Assembly: GCA_020635205.1 (NCBI GenBank)
Contig: JACKAE010000005.1
Coordinates: forward strand, 124,001-188,000
Direction: 5' to 3'
Source of the DNA: Ignavibacteria bacterium
Lineage (GTDB): Bacteria; Bacteroidota; Ignavibacteria; OLB7
DNA length: 64,000 bases
In this document: positions 50,246 through 57,151 of the stretch, one piece after another
Numbering within the stretch: the first letter of the stretch is position 1
Layout of the letters: every line of letters begins with the position of its first letter
Notes under the pieces: model-generated
Databases searched by the model: none
What the model saw: the letters and a program-made list of their open reading frames with translations, nothing else
Told to the model about the DNA's origin: nothing
Position numbers and translations under genes: made by a program

Positions 50246-52621
50246 ATGCGGAAGTGTTTTTTTTCCCTTCTTCTGATCTTCACACTCCTTCCCTTGGCGC
50301 AGGAGAGTTGGGCGCAGGAAGTCGCTCATTCCTCGATTCGGGGTCAAGTGTTGGATGTCGACACGAAAGCTCCGATTCCCGGGGCTGTCGTGCAGGTGGT
50401 GACTGTAGAGCCAGTGATCGGGGGGGTAAGTCGGGCGGATGGAAGTTTCCGCGTTGAAAATGTTCCTGTTGGCAGGCAGACGTTGAAGATCACATCTATT
50501 GGCTACGAAGACCTCTACCTTCGCAATGTTGTGGTCTCCTCCGGCAAAGAGGTGGCTATCGTTGCCGAGTTACAAGAATCGTTAGTTGAGACTGAGGGTG
50601 TGACGGTGACGACAGAGTATGATAAGAGCCGTCCGCTGAACACGACAGCAACAGTAAGTGCGCGGTCGTTTTCGGTTGAGGAAACACAGCGTTATGCGGC
50701 CAGCTTCTGGGATCCGGCGCGGATGGCACAATCATTTGCTGGCGTCTCTTCTGCCGACGATGAGGGGAATGAGATTGTGATTCGAGGAAATTCTGTGCGT
50801 GGGTTGCTCTGGCGGTTGGAAGGGATTGAGATACCAAACCCGAACCACTTCCGGAACGGACCGGGGGGGAGTGGAGGAGGAATCAGTATGATAAGCAACT
50901 CTGTTCTCAGCAACTCCGATTTTCTGACAGGTGCATTCCCTGCTGAGTATGGCAACGCTCTCTCAGGCGTCTTCGACCTACGCTTTCGCAGGGGAAACAG
51001 TGATAAGAGGGAGTATACGTTGCAGTTCGGGGCAGCCGGCGTTCAGGCTTCCCTCGAAGGGCCTCTCTTCAGCGAGGGGTCTTCCTACTTGCTCAACTAC
51101 CGTTACTCGACGTTGACTCTGTTCGATAAGATCGGCATCAAGTTCGGGGGAGAGAACGCAATTGCTCCGGAGTTTCAGGATGTCAACTTCAACGTCAACA
51201 TCCCGACGAGTTCAGTTGGAAGTTTCAAGCTCTGGGGAATCGGGGGACTAAGTGAGGCTGGGGATCGTGCTGTACGGGATTCAACGGCGTGGGATAGTCG
51301 GTTCGACCGATTTGAGGAGTTGGAGAACTACACCACAGGAATTGCTGGGGTAACTCACTTCTACGTTCTTCCGAACAACCAAACCTCTGTAAAAACTGCC
51401 CTGAACTTTTCCTACGAGAAGGATGTGAACCGGGAGGATACGCTCGACAACAACTATGAGCTTCACTTGATCGAGCGAAGTGAGTTCATCAACACTAACT
51501 ACCGGGGATCGATTCTACTGAACCATAAATTCAGTCCGCGCCACGTTCTGCAAGGGGGGGTGATCTACAGCAGTTTAGGGTATAAGGCAAACGATCGATT
51601 CCTCAACTTCCAAACAGGAGCGTTTGTGACTCCTGTGCAAGATAGTGGGAGAACCGGAACGCTTCAGGCGTATGGGAATTGGCAAGTCCGTCCATCGGAG
51701 CAATTAACGCTGAATGCTGGGGTACACTACCTACAATTGCTTCTGAACAATGCGCACGCTCTGGAACCACGGTTTGGGGCAACCTACCGACTCTCTCCGG
51801 CACACGCCATCTCGTATGGAGTTGGGCTTCACAGCAGAGCAGAACCCCCAGTTGTCTACTTGGCGCGGTTTCAGGATTCGAATGATGTTGTTTCAAGGCC
51901 GAATGAGGAATTGGGGTTAACCCGAGCACTCCACAACGTGTTGGCTTACGACTGGAATGTCTCCCACAACTTTCGGATTAAGGTAGAGGCCTACCATCAA
52001 TACCTTTTTGACGTGCCAGTTGCCGCCGACAGCAGTTATATCTCCGCACTGAACTTCGGAAGTGGTTACACGAATCTGAAGTTGGTGAACGAAGGAACGG
52101 GAACAAATTATGGGCTGGAGTTAACTGCCGAGAAATTCTTTTCCGATGACTATTACTTCCTCGCGACTGCATCTCTGTTTCAATCGAAATACACCTCGCT
52201 CAGGGATGTAGAGTGGAACACCACCTTTAACGGCAACTATGTTTTCAATCTGCTTGGTGGGAAGGAGTTCCGCGTTGGAAAGAGTGGGCAGAATAGGATT
52301 GGAGCAAACCTCCGGGTGATATGGCGAGGTGGGTATCGGTATGTGCCGATTGATCTGGAAGCATCACGTGCTGAAGGCCGAACCGTTCTCGACATCGACC
52401 ACCCCTACGAAGCGCAGGCTCCAGATTACTACAGGATCGATCTCGGGGTGAACTATCGGAGTAACCACGAAGGATTTTCTTGGACTGTTTCAGCAGATGT
52501 GCAGAACGCAACAAATCGGGAGAATCCGTTCCGTGAATTCTATAATCCGGGGACAGGTGAGATTGGCTTCGCTACCTACATGGGCATTCTGCCGAACATC
52601 AACTTTACTATTGACTTCTGA
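50246..52621 (+). CDS. TonB-dependent outer-membrane receptor with carboxypeptidase-like N-terminal domain
   Basis: About 791 residues from the ATG at 50246, which starts the signal peptide MRKCFFSLLLIFTLLPLAQ; the ATG at 50171 would put 25 unrelated residues in front. A CarboxypepD_reg-like domain comes first (SSIRGQVLDVDTKAPIPGAV, DGSFRVENVPVGRQTLKI). A plug domain follows (FWDPARMAQSFAGVSSADDE, IVIRGNSVRGLLWRLEGIEI) and then a 22-strand-type beta-barrel ending in an aromatic residue (INFTIDF), as barrel assembly requires. It imports an unknown ligand with TonB energy. No SusD partner gene is adjacent, so glycan import through a SusCD pair is not supported. It stands as a single gene. Confidence 0.88.
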   Translation: MRKCFFSLLLIFTLLPLAQESWAQEVAHSSIRGQVLDVDTKAPIPGAVVQVVTVEPVIGGVSRADGSFRVENVPVGRQTLKITSIGYEDLYLRNVVVSSGKEVAIVAELQESLVETEGVTVTTEYDKSRPLNTTATVSARSFSVEETQRYAASFWDPARMAQSFAGVSSADDEGNEIVIRGNSVRGLLWRLEGIEIPNPNHFRNGPGGSGGGISMISNSVLSNSDFLTGAFPAEYGNALSGVFDLRFRRGNSDKREYTLQFGAAGVQASLEGPLFSEGSSYLLNYRYSTLTLFDKIGIKFGGENAIAPEFQDVNFNVNIPTSSVGSFKLWGIGGLSEAGDRAVRDSTAWDSRFDRFEELENYTTGIAGVTHFYVLPNNQTSVKTALNFSYEKDVNREDTLDNNYELHLIERSEFINTNYRGSILLNHKFSPRHVLQGGVIYSSLGYKANDRFLNFQTGAFVTPVQDSGRTGTLQAYGNWQVRPSEQLTLNAGVHYLQLLLNNAHALEPRFGATYRLSPAHAISYGVGLHSRAEPPVVYLARFQDSNDVVSRPNEELGLTRALHNVLAYDWNVSHNFRIKVEAYHQYLFDVPVAADSSYISALNFGSGYTNLKLVNEGTGTNYGLELTAEKFFSDDYYFLATASLFQSKYTSLRDVEWNTTFNGNYVFNLLGGKEFRVGKSGQNRIGANLRVIWRGGYRYVPIDLEASRAEGRTVLDIDHPYEAQAPDYYRIDLGVNYRSNHEGFSWTVSADVQNATNRENPFREFYNPGTGEIGFATYMGILPNINFTIDF

Positions 52622-52705
52622 TAATCTCTGAGAGAAATCCATGCCACGTAATGGCGTTTGTTGAATTGGTTGAGTAGTAGATGCTCTGCTCTCGACTGTT
52701 AGCAA

Positions 52706-52816
52706 CCCCCGACTTTGAGTCGACGGGCGTGGAGAGAGTGCCGGTCAAGAAACGGCTTGAAGCCGTTTCCCCTCTGCTGAAGTTCATTAACACCCCGATG
52801 AATCGGGGTGTTAATG
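52706..52816. repeat. Cluster of three palindromes (REP/BIME-like)
   Basis: First, an imperfect hairpin around GACT-TTG-AGTC near 52708-52730. Second, GAAACGGCTT/AAGCCGTTTC with 10-bp arms and a 1-base centre (52749-52769). Third, an exact 15-bp palindrome, CATTAACACCCCGAT/ATCGGGGTGTTAATG, with a 2-base centre (52785-52816). They lie between convergent genes (receptor and XRE-cupin). None is followed by a T-tract, so a repetitive element or bidirectional RNA-end structure is likelier than a simple terminator. Confidence 0.7.
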
Positions 52817-52906
52817 TCAGGTGGTTGTTACCTCATTAAGTATGGTGTGATAGTATGAGGGCGTAGCTATACGAACTGCTTCCATGTCTTCTACTACGAT
52901 CCGGGA

Positions 52907-53545
52907 TTAGAACACCGCTGGCGCAATTGTTAGCAAAATTTCGGCGGGAATATCTGTGTAGTTCCGAAAGCGGTGGGGGCGATTGCAATCGAATTGCAAA
53001 ACCTCTCCCTTCCCGATTGTGAACTCATCTCGCTGTTCCTCTTCTACCTCTAATTCTAACAGTGCTTCTCCCTCCAATCCGAAAAGTGTTCCATATGCTG
53101 GAAGAGTGAGAAGCTCTGGAGTCCAAGCCGAGCGAGGGGGGAGTCGAAAACGAATTACCTCAGATTGCATTCCGGGGCGGTGGGGGGTTAATATCCAAGT
53201 ATATCCCTCAGAGTCAGCATTTGGCACAAGTCCCCACTCATCAGGTTCGGAGCCTGCGATGAGAATTACCTGCTCCCGCCCAAACCGGATTCCCTCCTTC
53301 GGGAGAGGAATGTTCCCTCCCCAGGTCAGAAAACTACAGAGCGTTTCGTTGAGGGCGTGGAGTACCTTCATTAGAGTCAACCAGTGGGGAGTTCGTTTTC
53401 CAGACTCAACCAGAGAGATATATCCTTTGGAAAGTGCGACACGTGAGGCAAGACTTTCAATGGTAATCTGTCGCGACTGTCGAAGTCGGCGGAGGTGTGC
53501 TCCGAGAGTTGTAGGGTCGTGAACTATCTGATGTGTTGGTTCCAT
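52907..53545 (-). CDS. XRE-family transcriptional regulator with C-terminal cupin domain
   Basis: About 212 residues from the ATG at 53543-53545 (MEPTHQIVHDPTTLGAHL); an ATG at 53578 is possible. The helix-turn-helix is at about residues 15-70: LGAHLRRLRQSRQITIESLA, SRVALSKGYISLVESGKRTP. A cupin_2-like beta-barrel fills the second half (FGLEGEALLELEVEEE, IGKGEVLQFDCNRPHRFRNY). This is the standard layout of XRE-cupin regulators, which usually sense a small ligand through the cupin pocket and control nearby metabolic or transport genes. The neighbour upstream is a pair of REP-like repeats, and no obvious target gene lies beside it. Confidence 0.9.
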   Translation of the reverse strand: MEPTHQIVHDPTTLGAHLRRLRQSRQITIESLASRVALSKGYISLVESGKRTPHWLTLMKVLHALNETLCSFLTWGGNIPLPKEGIRFGREQVILIAGSEPDEWGLVPNADSEGYTWILTPHRPGMQSEVIRFRLPPRSAWTPELLTLPAYGTLFGLEGEALLELEVEEEQRDEFTIGKGEVLQFDCNRPHRFRNYTDIPAEILLTIAPAVF

Positions 53546-53590
53546 TGATGAAGACGACGTACCATATCTGATGGACAAATATCACTCGCG

Positions 53591-53620
53591 GGGGTGCAGG
53601 CTGAAGACCTGCGGCTACCC
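53591..53620 (+). repeat. REP-like element, copy 1 (GCAGGCTGAAG family)
   Basis: GCAGG (53596-53600) pairs with CCTGC (53608-53612) around CTGAAGA, followed by GGCTACCC. Related copies are at 53665-53691 and, inverted, at 7218-7244. Confidence 0.65.
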
Positions 53621-53664
53621 GACACTCCCCTGGACTCATCGACTCGACAACTTCTACCGTTCCC

Positions 53665-53691
53665 GGCGCAGGCTGAAGAGCTGCGGCTACC
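53665..53691 (+). repeat. REP-like element, copy 2 (GCAGGCTGAAG family)
   Basis: CGCAG and CTGCG arms surround GCTGAAGAG-like loop bases, followed by GGCTACC. The two copies in this 181-bp gap are about 70 bp apart in direct orientation. Confidence 0.65.
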
Positions 53692-53726
53692 ATCACTCCC
53701 ACACTCACGGACTCATACGCTCAACT

Positions 53727-54716
53727 CTACTTGCTTCCAGTTGTAGGGAGAACTTTTCTCCAGACAAACCTGATCCGTTCTGGGGTGACGGCAATTACTG
53801 TTGCGTTCCCTCGCGAGGGGAGTGAGATTTGTGGGCGAGCGAAGCCAGAGGTGTCCACATTGAGTGTCAGTTGAATGTAGGGAACAATATCTGCTTCCGA
53901 TAGTTTCCCTAATTCCTCTGCTCCACCTCGCAATGTTACCGTAACCCGTTGCGGGTAGAGGTGGATCTGCGTTGTTGTGTCGATTAATCTTCCACGGTTA
54001 ACAATGGGGAGATTCTCGAAGGTTACTTCGGCAACTTCCTGCACATCGGCATTCACCATTGCCACGTCAGGGTAGATGCTGACAACACCGTAGAGTGTGT
54101 CGCTTACTGGAACGGTTGTCAACACCGGTTTAAATACATCGTCGAGATTTAGTGGTGTTGTATACCAGTGCGTTATCTCTTTCAATTTCTCAGGAGGGCC
54201 GCTAATCGTGACACTGTCCGGGGAGAGGCGAGGAGAGCCGATAACCTGAAACCCACTCCGCGTGTCGATGCTGAACTCTGGATAGTAGAGGGGAACCCGT
54301 TTCGATGCCAAGCGAGTGACCGAAACCCGTAGTCCACGTGGCCGAACGTCTTCCAGTTGAACGGCACTTGAAATGTTGATGCTGGTTAAAAGGTCGCGCT
54401 CACTATAGGTGTAAGCTCTAAGACTGTCGCTCGAAGAAGTTGGGGTTCCAGAAGGTGTCAGCAGGCAGCGTGCATCTCCACTGAGAGCAACCTGCATAAG
54501 CGTCCACCCGTCGGCGCGGGCAGTGATGCGGATTGTTCTGGGAACTGACTCAGCAAGAGTCTCTTTGGTAGTATCAATCCGAACCTCTAATGGAATATAA
54601 ATGTCCCACGAGTATGTTTGAGACATCGAGAGGATTCCCCAAAGTGCGAGTGCGATGATCGTTGCGCCGAACGACCACCGTACTCTGCGACGTTTATATT
54701 CGGTGTTCTCTGCCAT
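53727..54716 (-). CDS. YbbR-like domain protein, single-pass membrane
   Basis: 329 residues. A short basic N-terminus (YKRRRVRWSF) is followed by one transmembrane helix at about 15-32 (GATIIALALWGILSMS), then an extracytoplasmic part with repeated YbbR-type beta domains. Recognisable blocks are LSPDSVTISGPPEKLKEITH, YTTPLNLDDV, LPIVNRG and LYPQRVTVTLRGGAEELGKL. In Firmicutes YbbR (CdaR) regulates the diadenylate cyclase CdaA; in this group its partner is not established and no cyclase gene is nearby. It lies 45 bp downstream of gcvT on the same strand. Confidence 0.75.
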   Translation of the reverse strand: MAENTEYKRRRVRWSFGATIIALALWGILSMSQTYSWDIYIPLEVRIDTTKETLAESVPRTIRITARADGWTLMQVALSGDARCLLTPSGTPTSSSDSLRAYTYSERDLLTSINISSAVQLEDVRPRGLRVSVTRLASKRVPLYYPEFSIDTRSGFQVIGSPRLSPDSVTISGPPEKLKEITHWYTTPLNLDDVFKPVLTTVPVSDTLYGVVSIYPDVAMVNADVQEVAEVTFENLPIVNRGRLIDTTTQIHLYPQRVTVTLRGGAEELGKLSEADIVPYIQLTLNVDTSGFARPQISLPSRGNATVIAVTPERIRFVWRKVLPTTGSK

Positions 54717-54761
54717 CGTCAGTGTTGGAAGAATGACCTGCCACTCTTCCCAACCTGTCCA

Positions 54762-55871
54762 TTACTTCGTTTCTACCAGTGGTGGACGTTGAATTGTTGC
54801 CGGTATCTGTTTATTCCGAATATTGATGCCAACCTCGGTTCCCTTCTTTGCGTAGGCTGTTTGCACGTAGCCCATGCCGATGCCAATCCCGAGTGTTGGC
54901 GACATTGTTCCGCTGGTTACTTCCCCAATTACCTCTCCGTTTGCAGTGATAGGATAACCCTGTCTCGGAATCCCACGCTCACTCAACGTGAAGGCGATCA
55001 GCTTCCGTTCCGGCTTTGCCTCCTTCACCTGCGCTATCAGCTCGCTTCCGTTGAACGCCCCCTTCTCCAGCTTCGTGATCCAGCCAAGTCCTCCTTCGAT
55101 CGGATTTGTCTCTTCAGTAATATCGTTTCCATAGAGACAGTAGCCCATCTCCATGCGGAGAGTATCTCTGGCTCCCAATCCAATCGGCTCGATTCCAAAC
55201 TCTGCTCCCGCTTCAAAAATTGCATCCCATACCTTCTTCCCTGTTTCTGGATTGCTCGGCATGTATAGCTCAAACCCAAGCTCACCTGTATATCCAGTGC
55301 GGGAGATAATCATCGGGACTTCGGCAATCGTTCCCTCGGTGAAGTGGTAAAACTCGATGCCGTTCAGGTCAACGTCGGTTAGCTTCGCCAGTGTGTCAAG
55401 CGAACGGGGACCTTGCACAGCAAGAAGCGTGTAGTCGTCGGAGAGGTTCTGTAAGTCTGCTCCATCAATTGCGTTCTCCTGCATCCAAGAAAAATCCTTT
55501 TCGATGTTGGAGGCGTTGATTACTAACATGTAGCGGTGATCTGCCAGTTTATATACCAGCAAGTCGTCAACAATTCCTCCCCCCGGTCTGCACATGGCGC
55601 TGTACTGTGCTTGGCCATCACTCAGCTTCGATGCATCGTTAATGGTAATCTTCTGCACGAAGTTTAGTGCGTTCGGACCACTTACGAGAACTTCGCCCAT
55701 GTGAGAAACGTCGAAGACACCGACGTTCTGGCGGACAGCGTTATGCTCAGCTACAATCCCTTTGTAGTAGACCGGCATTTCAAAGCCTGCAAATGGAACC
55801 ATTTTCGCACCCAACGCTTTGTGAGTTTCGTTGAGTGCGGTCAATTTTAAATCGGTAACGGCTTCTGTCAT
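54762..55871 (-). CDS. gcvT: Glycine cleavage system T protein (aminomethyltransferase)
   Basis: 369 residues. The N-terminal LNETHKALGAKMVPFAGFEM and GVFDVSHMGEV are the classic start; PVYYKGIVAEHNAVRQNVGV, FVQKITINDAS and QYSAMCRPGGGIVDDLLVYK follow. The catalytic Asp region is in GVFDVSHM, and the C-terminal ETNPIEGGLGWITKLEKGAF is also conserved. It moves the aminomethyl group from the H protein to tetrahydrofolate, releasing ammonia. The other gcv genes are not in the window. It precedes a ybbR-like gene on the same strand and is divergent from a GNAT acetyltransferase gene. Confidence 0.95.
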   Translation of the reverse strand: MTEAVTDLKLTALNETHKALGAKMVPFAGFEMPVYYKGIVAEHNAVRQNVGVFDVSHMGEVLVSGPNALNFVQKITINDASKLSDGQAQYSAMCRPGGGIVDDLLVYKLADHRYMLVINASNIEKDFSWMQENAIDGADLQNLSDDYTLLAVQGPRSLDTLAKLTDVDLNGIEFYHFTEGTIAEVPMIISRTGYTGELGFELYMPSNPETGKKVWDAIFEAGAEFGIEPIGLGARDTLRMEMGYCLYGNDITEETNPIEGGLGWITKLEKGAFNGSELIAQVKEAKPERKLIAFTLSERGIPRQGYPITANGEVIGEVTSGTMSPTLGIGIGMGYVQTAYAKKGTEVGINIRNKQIPATIQRPPLVETK

Positions 55872-55962
55872 TGTTTTATCAGTTGGTTGAATGAAAGCGG
55901 AAAGAACTTACGCCGGGGAGGTTGAAGTTGCAAGAAGGGAATCGGCGTATATTCTCCTCGAA

Positions 55963-56364
55963 ATGATTTCCTACACCGAAACAATGGACAACATAACGCC
56001 CGAGATGCTGGGTGGGTTCTTCGAGGGGTGGCCAAATCCTCCCTCACCCGAAACTCACTTAAAGATTTTGCGCGGAAGCTACTCCGTAGTGCTGGCACTG
56101 GATGAAGGTCGGGTTGTTGGATTCGTCAACGCAATATCGGACGGACACTTGATGGCGTTCCTCCCTCTGTTGGAGGTGTTACCAGAGTACCGTGGTCAGG
56201 GGATTGGCTCCGAACTTGTGAGGCAGATTAGCCAAACGCTTTCCGGTCTTTACGCGCTCGACCTGATCTGCGACTCAGACGTTCAACCCTTCTACGAACG
56301 TCTCGGTTGGTTGCGAACGAACGGGATGAGCGCCAGGAACTACAACCGCCAATCGGGAACCTAA
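55963..56364 (+). CDS. GNAT-family N-acetyltransferase
   Basis: About 133 residues from the ATG at 55963 (MISYTETMDNITPEMLGGFF). An in-frame ATG at 55891 would extend it by 24 residues, but leaves only 19 bp to the divergent gcvT start, so I prefer the shorter form. The acetyl-CoA-binding motif is LPEYRGQGIGSELVRQI; the preceding strand is FLPLLEVLP, and the later helix is DVQPFYERLGW. It transfers an acetyl group to an unknown amine, perhaps a small molecule or protein. No substrate clue comes from the neighbours. Confidence 0.85.
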   Translation: MISYTETMDNITPEMLGGFFEGWPNPPSPETHLKILRGSYSVVLALDEGRVVGFVNAISDGHLMAFLPLLEVLPEYRGQGIGSELVRQISQTLSGLYALDLICDSDVQPFYERLGWLRTNGMSARNYNRQSGT

Positions 56365-56457
56365 AGTGCTCGACAGAGTCTATGGAACTACCGAACGAAG
56401 TTGTTCGTCGTGGTGGTCAGTTCTTCTATATAGTTTGTGGATTCTGAATGATTTCGT

Positions 56458-56510
56458 CTCTTGGTGGTGTTTCATCCTCATATAATTGATTCCACCACTA
56501 AAGCACAAAA
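56458..56510 (+). repeat. Dispersed palindromic repeat, copy D (degenerate)
   Basis: CTTGGTGGT (56460-56468) pairs partly with CCACCAC (56492-56498), and ACTAAAGCACAAAAAAG follows. It is related to copies A-C but shorter and less conserved. It lies in the gap before the toxin-antitoxin pair. Confidence 0.4.
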
Positions 56511-56549
56511 AAGAAAAAGGCAGCAAATAACTTTACGGAAGAGTTCGTG

Positions 56550-56792
56550 ATGATGAATTTGACTGCGATACCTGCTCACTTTGATGGGACGAGAATTGTC
56601 CTTGACGAGCCATACACCTTGGAAAAAGATATGCGATTGCTTGTTGCAATTGTGGTAGAAAATAGTGGTGAGGAGGAAGCTTCTGAGTGGTTCCGAGCTT
56701 CACGAGAATCAATGGCAAGATTGCAAGAAGACGAACCCGATTATTCAAATGCTGTAATTATCAGAGCTAACCCAGAATATCGTGGAAGCTGA
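56550..56792 (+). CDS. Probable antitoxin of a MazF/PemK-type toxin-antitoxin pair
   Basis: 80 residues; the ATG at 56550 or the adjacent ATG at 56553 follows GGAAGAG at 56537-56543. The N-terminal half, IPAHFDGTRIVLDEPYTLEK, reads like a short beta/DNA-binding domain. The C-terminal half is acidic (EEEASEWFRASRESMARLQE) and would be the toxin-neutralising tail. Its end overlaps the GTG start of the downstream toxin by 11 bp, the usual coupled layout, with the antitoxin made first. The family name of the antitoxin is not certain. Confidence 0.7.
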   Translation: MMNLTAIPAHFDGTRIVLDEPYTLEKDMRLLVAIVVENSGEEEASEWFRASRESMARLQEDEPDYSNAVIIRANPEYRGS

Positions 56793-57120
56793 AGTTGTTC
56801 TTATCACTCTTCGACAATCTAACGGACAGACGAAAGTTCGACCGGCAATTGTTCTACGGGCAATGCCACCATTTAACGATTTTCTGCTCTGTGGTATTAG
56901 CACTCAGCTTCGGCACAGTACCTTGAATTTTGATGAGATTATTAGACCTATGGATACCGATTTTCAAGATTCTGGATTGGATCGAGAATCCTTAGTTCGC
57001 TTAGGATGGTTGATGGTGGTTCCACGGACAGAAATTATTGGATCTATTGGTTCGATTTCCGCTGAACGTCATCAGCGACTACTTCAGAACCTTGCCCCCT
57101 ATCTAATTGCTCAAGCATGA
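56782..57120 (+). CDS. MazF/PemK-type toxin, putative mRNA interferase
   Basis: 112 residues with a GTG start at 56782 (first residues MEAEVVLITLRQSNGQTKVR). The PemK-like motif is VRPAIVLRAMPPFNDFLLCG, and the second conserved strand is STLNFDEIIRPMDTDFQDSG; ESLVRLGWLMVVP matches the third block. Such toxins cleave mRNA at specific short sequences unless bound by the antitoxin. The usual N-terminal GEVWWVDL strand is replaced by EAEVVLITL, so it belongs to a divergent branch. The locus lies between a GNAT gene and a DUF4175 gene. Confidence 0.8.
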   Translation: MEAEVVLITLRQSNGQTKVRPAIVLRAMPPFNDFLLCGISTQLRHSTLNFDEIIRPMDTDFQDSGLDRESLVRLGWLMVVPRTEIIGSIGSISAERHQRLLQNLAPYLIAQA

Positions 57121-57151
57121 AGTCTTTAATCGCAGAGATATTATTACTCGT

